From the NCBI GenBank assembly GCA_963377175.1, contig CAUJNA010002935.1:248001-312000 (forward strand): DNA of 64,000 bases. Direction: 5' to 3'. How positions within the stretch are numbered: the first letter of the stretch is position 1; the number at the start of each line of letters is the position of its first letter. Position numbers and translations under genes: made by a program. This document shows, in pieces, positions 12,865 to 24,227 of this stretch. Origin of the DNA: Effrenium voratum (lineage: Eukaryota > Sar > Dinophyceae > Suessiales > Symbiodiniaceae). The notes under the pieces are model-generated. The model was not told the origin of the DNA. It did no database searches and was given only the letters and a program-made list of their open reading frames with translations.

Positions 12865-15800
12865 TGCAGGAAGGGTACACCTACCTCCGGACCTGTGGCA
12901 GATACGGGGACGAAACCTGGGTGCACAGGTCCTTCTGGCGGGATGCAACGTGACAGGTTTAGTTCCAGGTTGAAGTCTGAGTCTGATCCCATTTCTGTAT
13001 GTGTGTGCGCGCTGTGGAAGGTAGTTTTTGGTTGTTTTACGTTTTGAAGGGGGGAACTCAAGGGACACCAACCATGTTGGGGGTTCACCTATTGTGACAT
13101 ATTGTGACACAAACCCACCATGAGCTTTAGACCACTCGAATACCAGTTTTTAGTTTTGACTCCAAGAGGTACAGACTCTCTTGAATGGCCAGCCGCTGAA
13201 CCCCACCTGCATGACACAGCGCGGGTTCCCGCGGCCCGCCACATTGGACCCCTGATGCAGACGACACCGCATTGTGCCGGAGGCTGGCGAGATTTGTCAG
13301 TGGAAGCCGCGCTTGCCGGAAACATGGAGGACTCTTTTGCAGCGCTGCTTGGAGCCTCGCTTACCGAGCACAAGGGGCCAAGATTCTCCTCGTGCCTTGC
13401 CGCACAAGGAGATCCACTGAGAGGAGTGGTTCGCTTGGCTCTGGGCGTTGCGAGCTACAAAAGGCAGGTGCCGTATGCCAAGCACGCTTCTGTCTGAGGA
13501 TTGTTTGTCCCCAACAAGTGCGGATATCTCGATGCACGTGCATTTTGAGGGCCGTGGAGCTTGCCACGGGAGGCAGCCGCTGTTGCAAGTGGATTATTCC
13601 TTGACCTGCGCCGGGGCAGAAAGCAACCAGGCATACTCCTTTGACTGCGGGGAGGCTTGGCAAGATATGCTTGCTGCAACAAAGCGTTGCAAGCGCGGGC
13701 CGGGAACAAAAGAGGCCGTCGCTGAACCTACAAACTTTTGAGCTGATGCCTCAAATCTTCCAGAGATGGGGCTATTCTGGGGCATCATATGTCATTCAAC
13801 GAGTTGCCAAGAAAGCGGGGCAGAAGCACGCTGTAGCGCGGCTCAATGGAAAGATAGGGTTCTTAAGGCCAGGAAGAAACTGGTGCCTTTGCAATGGGAG
13901 TGACTTGCCAGGGTGAGTGGGTTTTAGTGCTTGGATGCGAGCTGTTGAGAAAGTCTGTCAGGTTTCGTTCGGCACGCAGCCGGCTTTCCCAAAACGTTCG
14001 GCCCGTTTTTTAAGGAGACCCGCATGAACCGACAAGAGCGTGCGAAGACGTGACCTTCATTTTTGTTGGACAGTTTTTCTTGTTGGTGCTCAGTAGAGAA
14101 TGAAACGAGCCTAGGGATTCCATTTCTCATTCCCTGCCTATCGAACAAGCAGTTGTTCAAGCAAAAAAAGGCCAGCAAAGATATTGAGGGGGTGTCCACA
14201 TTTGAGGCATCTACGACTGCTGCGCCCTAGTGCCCATGGTGGCCTGTGCCGGCGGGTGCATGACCGACTGGCAGGGCAAACCTTTGACACTACAGAGCCA
14301 CGTGCCTTGGCGAAAAAAGCGAGGCTCAGACCTCCAGGTTGTGCCTTTTCTTTCTTTGTTGTTCTATTGGGCAAGTTGCTTTCTTGGTTTCGATGAGGTT
14401 CCACATCTGGAAACACTCGTTGGCCTACTCTGGATCAAAAGATAGGTCACTTTTCTGATTTTTGCCCTTGACTAAAATGATACGCGAATAGAATATTTGA
14501 CTCCTAGGTTTAGGGTTCAACGTCATGTACTTGCAGCCTTACAATGACAAAAGCACCTTGAGGTAGAAAAGTTTGCAAAATGGGCTCCTGATTTTCCTTT
14601 TTCCAGAGAGACGAACAGGTTGACTGGGAGCAACCCTACAGCAGCCGTGTGATGTGGTTGACTCTCAAAACTTGGGCTTCAAATGGTTGGTTGCTTCCAG
14701 CTGCCCTTAAAGGTGGGCAACAACCAAATGGTAGGCAACTCATGTGGGGTCGTTTTCCCTTCTTCCTCAGTCCGCATGGGAAGAAGTCCAGTCTCAAGCA
14801 TTTTGCACATCTCCCCATTGGGCTTCTCATGCCCCTTGTTTTCATCGCTTTGGTACTCTCCGACTCTCCTTGGCTTGGTTAACCTGGCTTCTGGCTTTGC
14901 TTGGTCTCTCAGTGTTCCCATATTTGTTACTCTAAGCACTCTAAGGGGAAAACGACACTTAGGATCCTTGATCCAGTCTGGCTTCCAGGGAGTGACCAGT
15001 GCGGGTGGCTGCTGGCAACCAGGAGCTGTAGAAGGCAGCTGGAAGACGGGACTTGCGCTTTGAGCAGTCACTTTTTGGGGGCCAGCTTCCCTTTACAGCA
15101 CTGTTCATCGAGGGTAATTTAGAAAATTTTACTTGGTTACTTTTGAGTTCGGCCTCGCGAAGAAGTTTGTGACCTGGCCACTCTTCAAGTCTTTGCCAAT
15201 GCGTTGCTTTGAACAAGCCGCCTGAACACGCCATCGCGCAATCACTGGAGTGTCGTCTGAGAGTGGACACAATATGCTAAACTTCGTGCAAACACACCCT
15301 GTTCGCCTTCAGTTTTTCTGTTCGAGAAATTGCGATTTCCGAGCTTTATTACATACAGAGTGGTGTTTATGCTTGAAGGAGGGGATCATGTTCAAGCAGC
15401 GCAAAAGCCAGGGTTAGTCTTCAGACTTTGTACAGATTGGTCACACCGCTTTAGGCGTGGGGGTCCTTAAAGCTCTCTTCTGGAAGCCGACAGGACCCTC
15501 CCCCCGTTTAGGTGTGTCCCTAATGTTAAGACACACCCAACTCTTTCTTGGAGTTTGTAGTGTGTCTTGCACAGGGAACTGTCTTTTCTGGGTGCCAGAT
15601 AGACCAAAATTTCGTAATTGGCTCTGCAGCGACTCAAGCGCAGATGCGTCTATTTGGTGCCTTTCAAGGGGAGCCGAAAGGAAGACCACCAAGTGGGAGA
15701 GGTCCGACATTTTGACACATTCCCCTTTGCTGCGCACCACAAGGATGTCGCGCTGAGAGCGCGAGTGCGGCGCATGGCGCGTGGGTGGACGTCGGAGTCC

Positions 15801-16508
15801 GAAGGCGGCGGGCAAAACGAGGGCCAGGCATTCCCATGAAGATGTGCAGTGTGTAGCGCTGGGTCCCTGACATTGAACATGTTGGGTTGTCCGCAAAATT
15901 ACTTTTGGGGGTCGCGTTGACTTGAACCACCAGCTTGTTAACTTCGATGTATAAACCCAAACGCGTCTGCCTTGGTGCCTCGAGCAAGACGGCGCTTGAA
16001 CATAATTAATTCCAACTGGCCACAGAGTTTCACAGGTCGGTTGTGTTGCTCAGTTCCCCAGTAGCCGTGGCATCCCTTTTTGGGATGGGTTCATCTTGAA
16101 ACCTAAACGGCCCAAGAGGCGCCTGGCTTTCCTTAACCACCACTGGGCTTCTGATTGGCTCGCTCCTAGATGGCCGAAGAATTCGTCAGGCCCGACTTTC
16201 TTTGGAGCGAGCTCCGATTCCCTTGCCGGGCGGGGATCCTTGATTTGATCGGAGTTTCACTGGGTCCCCGGATGTCATTTCATGGACCCAGTTCCAGAAT
16301 TTGCGAGAAAAAGAAGTCGCGAGGTAGAGGGAGGGGTGGGGCAGCTAGTTCGGGTCCGGAACAGATCGCTGCATATTAAGTTGTGAAGCTGATACTTCGG
16401 ACATTCAGAGCAGTTAATGTGTAAGTTTGCCCAGTGCGTATACATTCAACTACCGTCAACATGTGGGTGTTGCTCGTCCAAGCTAAGTTTCTTCCAAAGC
16501 GAGAAAGT
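12865..16508. other. No recognisable gene
   Basis: Matches 50757-53690 of copy 2 with a 573-base and a 115-base stretch missing there. A frame at 13323-13497 and its paralog at 51227-51399 stay open in both copies. Of six substitutions I count in it, five change the amino acid, as expected without selection. A short frame at 16170-16325 is intact in both copies with one silent difference, but it is short and has no recognisable motif. Confidence 0.5.
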
Positions 16509-16770
16509 TTCTAATAACCTAAATCCACCTTTTGGATTTGAGCCAATCCTTGGATTCAAGGCTTGGCCAGGGTCTCGTGGGACCAAGTTTGACCACCTGG
16601 GTGAGTCTGGCGCACTTTGTAGATTTGCCATGGTGGTATGGCGGGCAACGCCGCGCAAGCCAACTTGTCTTCAGGAGTCCTCTTTTTGGAAGACTCCGTG
16701 TTTCGTTCGAGCGAGTTGCGCTTATGGCTTGTCCTTCATCAGCACTGGTGAAGAAGGCATCTTCAGACCC
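16509..16770. other. Inverted segment, copy 1 orientation
   Basis: This 262-base piece lies in reverse orientation in copy 2 at 53691-54052, while both flanks remain collinear. In copy 1 the left flank gcgagaaag precedes ttctaataacc, and the right end cttcagaccc precedes gtggccacagccc. In copy 2 gggtctgaag follows the left flank and ggtgattagaa precedes the right flank. Confidence 0.9.
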
Positions 16771-17793
16771 GTGGCCACAGCCCTAAACTCCGGAAGGTCT
16801 CTGAGAATCTTTGCTGATTGGAGGGGTGGGAGGGGGGCTTCCTTGGGTTCCATTTGTTCTCTCACTTTTTGAGTTGATGGTCTTTGAGATTTTCGGGAAG
16901 ATCCTCCCTGGTGGTAAGCAAGCTGTCTAGTTTTCGGCCAATCCACTGGATGAGAAGAAACTTTCTTTGGCGGGTTGGCTCATTGGCCCATATGCCGCTC
17001 CGGCTCGGCGCTGCGGCTACTTGAGGGCCCTCAGCCGTTGCCCTTCGGCACATGAACTGCCCGCGTGATGTGTTACGATATGTTGCCCAGACCTCCAGTG
17101 CTGCCATCTTATTGCTGGGTGCTACCTAGCTGATTTTTGTTGGCTTTCCCAGAAGGAATCCATGGCGAATCAATCAATTGGCCGCTGCTTTGCCACCGCG
17201 TCAACAAGTCCTTTGTGGCTTGAACGGGTATTTACGTACTTGTCTGTAGCCGTCTTGTCACGGAGACGCCATGCCAAACATGTTTTTTCCCGTTTGCATC
17301 CGGTTGACCTGTTGTTATCCGGCCCCAGTCGCTTTGGGATAGTCTAGGACCACTCCCGTGGCTTCAATCAAAGAATTGGGCTAGTCCCACAAAGCGCATT
17401 CTTAGCAAGTCACAGGCCATTTTTCCCTAAAAGCTTTAGATCAAGGCCTATGTGGCTTTCCTGCGGCATTTACACGTTTATGAATGTGTTACTTAAAGTT
17501 CAACTTGCAAATTCATGTAGCCATTCTAGCCATGATTTTGTGCGGGCAATCTCTCCATCGTGCCGATCCTACTAAACAACCATAAACTGAGGCTATCTTT
17601 GTGAAGAGTCATGTTTCTTGGTTTGCGCGGTGCCGGCACCTTTGACCAAAAAGGAATGTCAGCCCTGTGGCCAAGGCGATGCATTGTTTTTTTTGAAGTG
17701 TGATAAACTCTTTGGCGCCAGCATCGGGAAATCTGCCAAATGTACAGTGGACATGTCCAAGGTGATCAGGCTGTGCTTGATCCATGGATTCAT
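16771..17793. other. No recognisable gene
   Basis: Collinear with 54053-54974, with an unrelated run of about 70 bases near 17278-17345 replaced in copy 2. Nothing protein-like or RNA-like stands out. Confidence 0.5.
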
Positions 17794-18033
17794 ACCTGCG
17801 AAGCCCTGTAGTGCATTTTTCGCCCTTTGGGGAAACAGCAAGAACTTTCGACGTTTAAGGGAATAAACGAACGACGTTTGGGTGGATTATCGCATTTTGC
17901 ACTACCGTGCCCGCACCTGCATGCTTCCCTCAAACCGCGGCTCGAACAAAAAACAAGCAACTAACATCACTGAGGATTCAATTCGCCGATTGCCATTGTT
18001 CAGAAACACCAGGGCCTGTGTAAGTCAAACTGC

Positions 18034-18440
18034 CTAGCTACGATTCATCAAACATACCAGGGTCAAAACGCCTGGCCGCGATGGGAGCCTGGCGCCCGGG
18101 CGCCCGGTTTTTACTTGCATAGCTTTGCTCTGGCGCGCAGATGCACGGCTCTGGCCTTGACAAGAAACAGAATAAGGGTCCTCCGCAATTTGCAATCGCA
18201 CATCCACTCGGCGAGCAAGCCTGCACACCCGGCCCACCAGATCCTCTCCTAGCTCATTGTTCCAGGCCAACGGATGGATCACGGCGGTGTGTTGCGCTTC
18301 TAAGGCTCTCTCCAAGTCTAGGATCAGGTGTCTATACGCATGGATTTTCGGAACCATCGCGAAGGTTGCAAGGCGTTGGTCAAAGGCATGCTGGGCCAGA
18401 AGCACGTAGCCATTCAAAAACGCAGTGCTGTACTGAACAA
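18034..18440 (-). pseudogene. Dinoflagellate multi-copy protein, C-terminal block
   Basis: Read on the minus strand, this frame contains FAMVPKIHAYRHLILDLERA followed, after a linker, by EDLVGRVCRLARRVDVRL. I recognise this pairing (a VPK-hH-type motif, then an EDxxGR-xxRLxRRV motif) as the C-terminal part of a protein family present in many copies in Symbiodinium-type genomes. Its function is unknown. The frame is +1 or -1 relative to the upstream block (18380-19300) and the two overlap, so a frameshift or an unseen intron separates them near 18420. The end lies only 240 bases from the edge of the 16.8 kb interval. Family assignment is from memory of the pattern, not from a search. Confidence 0.6.
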
Positions 18441-19300
18441 GCTGGGCTGCACTTCGGGGCTAACCAAAGGTTGTGCGCACACATGAGCCTGTAGAAATCA
18501 TCGCCCGCTTGCGCTGTTGCACGCATGGTTGACAAGAGCCCATGGTTGGCAGGCCTTTCCGCAGTCATGATGAGCTCAGTGAGGAGGGTGTACATCCAGC
18601 GTAAAAGCAGTGTGGCGTCCGACCCCTTCACGTTGAACCACGGAAAGTGTTTCCACGATTTCCAATTTAAAAGGCTTTTGCTGAATGACCTCAGCGAAGG
18701 GTTCTTGCCAACTGCGGTGCACCACAAGCTAAAATGCCCATGGGCTCGAAGAAGTTTGACGTCGGCTGCCTGCCCATCCCCTGCTCCCACGCTGAAGTAG
18801 CCCAAGCTAAATAAGGTTACCAGAATACTTGCGGTAAAGTGTCTAAGGACACCTTGTTTTCCAATGTGAAAGACGTCCCTGCGATACAACATTTCTGGAC
18901 GGGCTGAGTCCCCACTTTCAAAAAGAACCCTGTTCAAGGGAGGTTCAACCCACTCTTCACTCCACGGGCGTGAGGCGAAACAGGTTGTCTCCCAGCTAGG
19001 GTGTTCTGAAACATCCTCGTAGGGCATGCCGGGCAAGCCCGCGTGGCACTCTGCGCACATCCCTAAATCCCGTTTTCTCCCCTTTGTTGACCAGGTTCGG
19101 TTGAGATAAGCGATGCGGTCGAACCAACGCATGTCACCTTTGGATCCGATCAGTGTTATTGTCCAACATCGTCCATGAGCAAGGACTCCCTCATAGAACA
19201 ACTCCCGCAAACCTTGTGCCACGACTGTCAGAAGTTCATCAAGCGCTAAGGAATAAGGTTTGTAGATCGAGCACGGCAAAAGCCACAAACAGAAGCGACT
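18380..19300 (-). pseudogene. Dinoflagellate multi-copy protein, middle block
   Basis: A 300-residue minus-strand frame. Motifs that I associate with the same family are a WLLPCSIYK start, GSKGDMRWFDRIAYLNR, a C-x2-C pair in MCAECHAGLPGMPYEDVS, SRPW, a YRRDVFHIGKQGVLRH stretch, and NPSLRSFSK followed by KHFPWFNVKGSDATLLLRW. It is rich in W, H and C and has no transmembrane segment or known catalytic motif that I can name. It follows the block at 19401-19960 after about 100 bases that are probably an intron. The block frameshifts into the C-terminal part. The length and order fit one long gene read right to left. Confidence 0.65.
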
Positions 19301-19400
19301 CAGGAAGCTGTGCTCTGTGTTGCATGTTGTCTGAAAAGCAAAGGCTTCTGAATGTTCTGGAGCATCCCGGAGAGAATTGCAAAACCGTTTCCGGATCGGT

Positions 19401-19969
19401 TCAGAAACTTCGCAGCTTTGACAGAAGCAAGAGTTTTTGCCCTCCCCTCATGTTCTTCGCGCTGTGGAATCCAAGAATGGCCTCCAGGGCAAAGAGCGCA
19501 GTTTGGCCACGACGGACTCCTCTCCCTTCGTCCCCGTACACTGCAACTGGGATAGAATACTCAAGGCTGCTTTCACCATCAGCTTGCTGAAATACCACAT
19601 GTTCAGGGTGTTGTTGCTTGTACGCCATCCAAAATGATTTTAACGATTTTGCTGCTTCTTGAGGATCACGAAGGCCTCCCCAAAACACTTCCGGGCAGTG
19701 CTCGAGCAAGTACTGAACTAAACCCTTCGGGGCAAGGTATGGCAATGGGAGTATTTCACCATCTCCCTTGTGAAACTGGTGATAGCTTATAGGCACTTTC
19801 CAACGCAGCCCGGCTCTCTCCACCATCCTGCGCAGTGAGCGGGACGGGTGAGAGAACGGCCGCTTGAGGCCTGACTTGCCCAGCCCTTGCTGCAGATCGT
19901 GGGCCAGGTTGGCCACCGTGTTGGCGGGAACCTCAGGAGCAGCGAAGACTGTGCTTTGCCGCTGTGCGC
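19401..19969 (-). pseudogene. Dinoflagellate multi-copy protein, LPYLAPK/GDEGRG block
   Basis: The minus-strand frame opens with a sequence in VPANTVANLAHDLQQ and continues without interruption. Signature stretches are LPYLAPKGLVQYLLEHCPE, the aromatic FWGG, KQQHPEHVVFQ, and VYGDEGRGVRRGQTALFALE. The GDEGRG-RRG motif with a preceding hydrophobic strand is the most recognisable hallmark of this dinoflagellate family. I know of no biochemical role. A donor is likely near 19401, after which the next block starts near 19300. Confidence 0.68.
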
Positions 19970-20241
19970 TTGATGTGGGGGAGGTTCCAAATCGAACTTA
20001 ACTCAGCGTTGGCATTGTTCAGACTACGTTTTCGTTAGAAGGGTCAATTTTAGAAGTTGCGCTGACGTGTTGCAGCTAACTGAGTTTTTGAAATCAACCA
20101 ACGTGCGAGCGGGTGGCCCCATCAGCTAATGCTTCGGCAGCTGCTTCGCATCGAGAACCACCAGCGCCAGCGCGTGGCTGTTGCCCTGGCACGTGCCCCG
20201 TTGAATCGCAAAACCAAAAAAGCCAGCCTGAACTGTTGATG

Positions 20242-20425
20242 GTTCGACGCTTCAACCAGTTGCCCTTTGCAAAGACCGCTGGGCAATTAACAGAGTAGAA
20301 GGACACGGAGGGTTCCCAAGGCAGAAAACGATACTGCCTCCCGAAAACAACTGGAGGACGCTTCAATCAGTTGGCCTTTGCAAAGTCTGCTGGGTAATTA
20401 GCAGAGTAAAAGGACACAGCTTCAA
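20242..20425. repeat. Direct duplication of about 60 bases, period 107
   Basis: The strings cgacgcttcaaccagttgcc (20242) and gacgcttcaatcagttggcc (20350) head two related stretches, each followed by tttgcaaag, a gctggg(c/t)aatta string and agagta(g/a)aaggacac. The surrounding 19990-20690 holds no recognisable gene and is probably intron or intergenic sequence of the minus-strand gene. Confidence 0.8.
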
Positions 20426-20639
20426 CGCCAAGACTCTTTGTCCAACCCCAAGACTGCATGGTAGCGCGGGAAGCATACTCGCCCTCGATGGTTACTGATA
20501 ACTCTTGAAGCTGCTCCCTCAACAGCTCCACCTCCTCCTTAAAGGACTCCTGAGGGTTTGGCTTCAAAGGGCTTGAAATCTACTACTTGATCACTTGCGA
20601 GGTCACCCACCTTTTGCTTGAGTTGAGTGATGCGGTATG

Positions 20640-21215
20640 TGACACAACCCTGTTCTCATCGAACCCACACAAACGAAGAATCATGTTGATAAGTTCGAAT
20701 GAAACGTTATTTGACTCAGCCATGCCTGCCCGTATTGAGTCCACATGTGAAACCATCAATTCGATGTCATTCGTAGTTTGTTTGTGTGAAACGCTATTTG
20801 CCCGCGTTGCGTGAACACATTTGGGAATTTAGTTTGCTGTTTTTTCTTTTGAATAAACCGTTGTTTGGCTCAACCCTGTCCGTACTGACATGTCGCGGAG
20901 CAGCACCCAGAATGGTCCCAAAACAAATCCCCTTTTTGCACACGCAACTGAAAATAATTTTGGTGTTCTTCTTGGCTAAGTTTGGGTGAACCGTTCATTG
21001 CCGCAACCCTGTCCGCACTGACATGTCTCAGGAAGCGCCCCCAAAACGGAAGCCTGATTTGACTGCACACAAGCGAAAATAAAATGGTCCAGTACGTTCA
21101 ATTGAACAGCTATTTGACCAGACCCTTGCTGTGTTTGATCCGAAACATTTTTGATGTTCTTCTTGGTTGGTCTGAATGAAGCCCTATTTGCCCCAACCCT
21201 GTCCGTGTTGAAACC
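20640..21215. repeat. Degenerate direct repeats
   Basis: Related stretches recur about five times. Each has a variant of gaa(a/c)cg(c/t)(t/c)atttg followed by ccaaccctgtccg and tgacatgtc. Clear copies begin near 20690, 20785, 20860, 20990 and 21170. They lie at the 3' end of the coding block 20976-21676 and keep parts of it open by chance. Confidence 0.7.
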
Positions 21216-21676
21216 ACGCATCTGGAAAATCTGTTCGATGTTCTTCCTGCTTTTGCCGCCCTTCTCAAAGTTGGCAATCACTGCAGCGCTTACCTTTGTG
21301 CCACCTTTTGCTGTGGGTGTCATCACCCTACGAAGTCTGCTCCTTATGGCAACCTTACTGAGGAGAAGCACGCCAGGTTTTGGCCTCTCTGCTTTGGTGT
21401 CCTGAATGTCGGGGACTGCATCTTTGGGCACATCGGGAACCTGAAAGATTTCATCTAGCGGTTCCTCATCAACTAGCGTCTCACTAGCAGTGGGCGAGGC
21501 CACGGAAAGCGGAGTGACTTGTTGTGTGACAGAGGGCTCTTTGGCAGGTTGTGGCGGCGCATCAAGCCGAGCGTTGCGAACGGGTGTGGGCAAAGGATGC
21601 ACTGGTGCAGCGACAAGCCGTGAGTGGCTCTCCAAGGTCTCATCAAAAGCGCTGCCCAAGTTCTTCTTGAGTTCCT
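20976..21676 (-). pseudogene. Dinoflagellate family block with LRRVMTPTAKGG motif
   Basis: The minus-strand exon-like frame probably starts after an acceptor CTGTGCAG at 21677-21684 with GAACTCAAGAAG. The first part is proline- and acid-rich and probably disordered. The likely conserved part is LRRVMTPTAKGGTKVS followed by NFEKGGKSRKNIEQIFQM, a small basic helical region that I associate with the same multi-copy protein family, upstream of the LPYLAPK block. After about 21210 the frame runs into degenerate direct repeats, so the true exon end is probably near there. Function unknown. Confidence 0.5.
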
Positions 21677-21684
21677 GCACAGCG

Positions 21685-22262
21685 CAGGGTTGCCCGTAAC
21701 CACATTAGCAATGCGAAATGGAATTTCCCATGCAACTAATTGTGGAAGAGCGTGTTGCTATGTGTCTTTCGTTAGGATTCTCCACGCCCCGCAACCCTCT
21801 AGGTCCCCAAACCCTCTGGCACCCTGAGCTAGGTTGTCTCTGGTTTCTGAAATGACCATTGGCCATGCAAGATAATGTTTGCACAGTGCCCCAAGCGTCG
21901 GCCAAGCAGTCCCAGGCGTCCAAGGGAATGTCGTGACAATGCTCGAAGTTGCGTTCCCGCAAGCATTTGGGCATGTTAGCTTCAAAGGGATCATGAAGGG
22001 GATGTTTCGACAATGCCCTACGCTTGCTTTACAGTAGTTTCACGCACTCTCATGAGCATTCACAAAGGCGGAATCCAACGAAAATCGCCAACGCCCAACA
22101 ATCCGGTCTTTGCGTTTTGCAAACAGTGGTGACTCTGGTGACCAAGGAAACCAGTTCCTGTGAACTCCTAAACGGGTTTCCGCAGTGCACGCATGATGTT
22201 TTTTTTTTTTTATCATCGGGCCGAACGTTTTGGACCTGCCTAAATCACATTGAATGGTTTGA
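21685..22262. other. No recognisable gene; T-tract
   Basis: Probably intron of the minus-strand gene. Holds a run of 14 T at about 22199-22212. Minus-strand frames here show no motif that I recognise. Confidence 0.4.
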
Positions 22263-22747
22263 CTAGGCAACCAACCCCCCTTCGGCCACCACTCTCCTCG
22301 CCAGCCTCACCGGCGCCGTCAGCTTCGCCAGGTGCGTCCTGGGGCACCTCCGAATCTGTCGCAGGCAGAGCTCGCGCATGACGTTCCAACTCCTGGGCTG
22401 GGGCGAAACGACCGAGGGCGATTTAATGCCATGTGTTTTGGTTTGGATCAATTCCTGAAAGCAAGGGCCCCTGAAGCAAAGCGAGCCACGTGAAGTTCCC
22501 ACATGAGTTCCGCATCGGTGCTTTCCTTCAACCATGGCGATTGCTCCATGATGGCGCCCAGCCCCTCCATGAGTGTTCGACTGGACCAAGTACGACTACT
22601 AGCCATCAGGGTCTTTGAAGTGAGCCTGTAGCTGCAGCTGTTGTGGGAAATGGTGCGAGTTGAGCAATTGGACCTGCTAAGCTGTGGCCCCAATTGACAC
22701 GGGGCACATTGCTCACGATACTCAAGCAAGTGCCAATTGCTTTCCAA
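22263..22747 (-). pseudogene. Possible exon with TDAELMWELHVARFASGALAF
   Basis: In the minus-strand frame 22747-22448 the end contains TDAELMWELHVARFASGALA, a regular amphipathic stretch that resembles a segment of the dinoflagellate family seen in the neighbouring blocks. The overlapping frame 22589-22263 continues through a possible frameshift. The rest of both frames is not distinctive. The position between the methyltransferase-like part and the LRRVMTP block fits one long gene. Confidence 0.4.
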
Positions 22748-22810
22748 CCAGCGTTGCGTGAAGTCAGTGGGAGCCAGCCATAGTCAAAATTGTAGGCCGC
22801 CGCGAAAAAA

Positions 22811-22853
22811 AGTTTGGCCGGCAATAATCGCCGTTTGGCCGGCAATAATCGCC
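22811..22853. repeat. 21-base tandem duplication
   Basis: Two adjacent copies of a unit beginning tttggccggcaataatcgcc, next to A- and T-runs. Probably a simple slippage event inside an intron. Confidence 0.9.
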
Positions 22854-22934
22854 GTTTCAAATTCCCGTTTTTCGCAAAAAACACATCATTGTGCTTTGCC
22901 ATGCCGCCAAGGGCACCCGCGGCCTACTAAACAC

Positions 22935-23468
22935 TTACTCATCCAAGTGCTTTGCAATTTCTTCTGCGCTAGGGACCAAGGCTTTCCAAGCTTCAGGGAT
23001 CACAAGCCTCTGGCTCTTTCGCACGTAAAGCAGGGCCTCAACAACATTTGCCTCCGGCCAGGATGACCACTGAAGCGTTCCCACACGAATCCGAAGCTCC
23101 TCATCGGTGACAGCCTGGGCGGGCGTTCCGAAGTTTCGACCCAACGAAACAAACAAATGGCAGCTGGCCTCTTTGTTGGAGGGCACCGGGCTGGGTTCTT
23201 CAATGATGTCGACAAACATGGAAATCAGTTTCTGACTTTTCTTGAGGCCGGGGGCCCCTGTGAAGCGAGCCTTCTGGCTACCGTCAATATAGCGTCTCGT
23301 GGTTTGATTCTTTTTCTTGATGTTCACAGCTCTCCTTCGCAAGGTGCCACGATCAAGGCCGCCCACAGCACAGCAATTGGAAACCACCATGGACCTCTTG
23401 GGTGTGTTCCCTCCGAACTGCATCATCCAGAATCTAACTCCATGTACCTTAAGATCAACGAAACCCAC
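22935..23468 (-). pseudogene. Dinoflagellate family exon, WMMQFGG...TPK block
   Basis: The minus-strand frame begins within VGFVDLKVHGVRFWMMQFGG and continues NTPKRSMVVSN, then LDRGTLRRR, TTRRYIDGSQKARFTGAPGL, a linker, and SSWPEANVVEALLYVRKS followed by RLVIPEAWKALVP. The order W-M-x-x-[FY]-G, TPK, SN, a TTR(K)YVD-like motif, then an acidic-helix Y-x2-x-S-x2-L-x-IP-x2-W motif matches a pattern I know only from dinoflagellate predicted proteins. It follows the methyltransferase-like block after a probable 230-base intron. The frame has no internal stop over 178 codons. Function unknown. Confidence 0.65.
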
Positions 23469-23704
23469 ACCATCTCACGTGACTCAAGCGCAAATGCAAC
23501 TACCACTGCGACTGAAAGGCCAGCATTCCAAGTTCCCGCATTCGCTTGAAAAGCCATTGTAGACGAGGGTGACGTAGAATGCAGCTTCCCGCCGGATTCT
23601 CTATAAGCCATGTTGAGGTCATGCAAGAAATCAATGCCAATAATAGAGTGCATCTGACAGGGCCATGACAAAAGATGTTGTGTCAGGCTGACCACACTTA
23701 CTTT

Positions 23705-24226
23705 TCAGCGGTCCCGCGCCTTGATGTAATTATATTTCCAGCTCTGACATGAGGGAAGCCTTCCTGCCCCAACGGTGTAAGGGCATCCCTCTGAGAAGTG
23801 TGCCTGTTCACGGTGCTGTAAGATGAACGCACTAAAGCAAAAACATTCAGCGACATTGAGTAGACGCCGTTCATGAAGGTGCACACCCGTAGCCTTAGCT
23901 TTCAATCCCTGCGCCCTCCCTCCCGAAACAAAGGCAGCTTCAATGTTTAACAAGCTGCCAAGGAACACAAACCCGGCTTCAGAGTTGACATCCATGAAAG
24001 ATCGTTTCTTCTTACCATTGCGCTTTGAACGCCTTCTTTCAGGCTTTCCGTAGTCAGGATCCAGGGTGATATCTAGAGCCCGAGATGCCAGCCCCGCCCT
24101 TGCCGCAAATTTGGCAATCCGACTGATGCCAGAAAAGCACTCGACCACATGCAGGTCAAGGCTGCCAGGCTCGTGCGGGCTGAAGTCCATCCAGGAAACC
24201 AGTATGAGCAACCAGATGAAATCCTG
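23705..24226 (-). pseudogene. Methyltransferase-like exon (ECFSGISRIAKFA motif)
   Basis: The likely exon starts after an acceptor GCTCAG (minus strand, near 24227) with DFIWLLILVSWMDF. It then has LDLHVVECFSGISRIAKF, followed by ARAGLASRALDITLDPDYG, and later MDVNSEAGFVFLGSLL. The stretch E-C-F-S-G-I-x2-[IL]-A and the following strand ending in an acidic residue resemble motif I of SAM-dependent methyltransferases, in particular C5-cytosine enzymes (F-[SA]-G-[IC]-G). I see no Pro-Cys catalytic loop, so a dead or divergent domain is likely. The basic run RRRSKRNGKKKR may be a nuclear signal. After about 23900 the frame loses distinctive features and the true exon may end there. Confidence 0.5.
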
Positions 24227-24227
24227 A

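Larger units (their letters stand above)
1..17793. repeat. Segmental duplication, copy 1, left block
   Basis: This block is collinear with 40658-54974 in direct orientation. Base 1 already aligns (both read ttacccgattttgc), so the duplication probably continues to the left of the window. Order is the same in both: TIR element with minisatellite, module array, then about 7 kb of low-complexity-free sequence without a recognisable gene. Copy 1 has stretches missing from copy 2 at about 2955-3664, 11812-12453, 15009-15581 and 16331-16445, and a 262-base piece is inverted. The alignment stops at 17793, where copy 2 jumps to the right block. Confidence 0.93.

Noticed and set aside
13323..13497. 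Frame open in both duplicates (MEDSFAALLGASL start)
   Set aside because: Five of six differences between the copies change the amino acid, so there is no sign of protein-level selection.
17794..17800. ACCTGC/GCAGGT as transposon terminal repeats of a known superfamily
   Set aside because: Six bases without a target duplication are too little to assign a class, so they are reported only as boundary bases.
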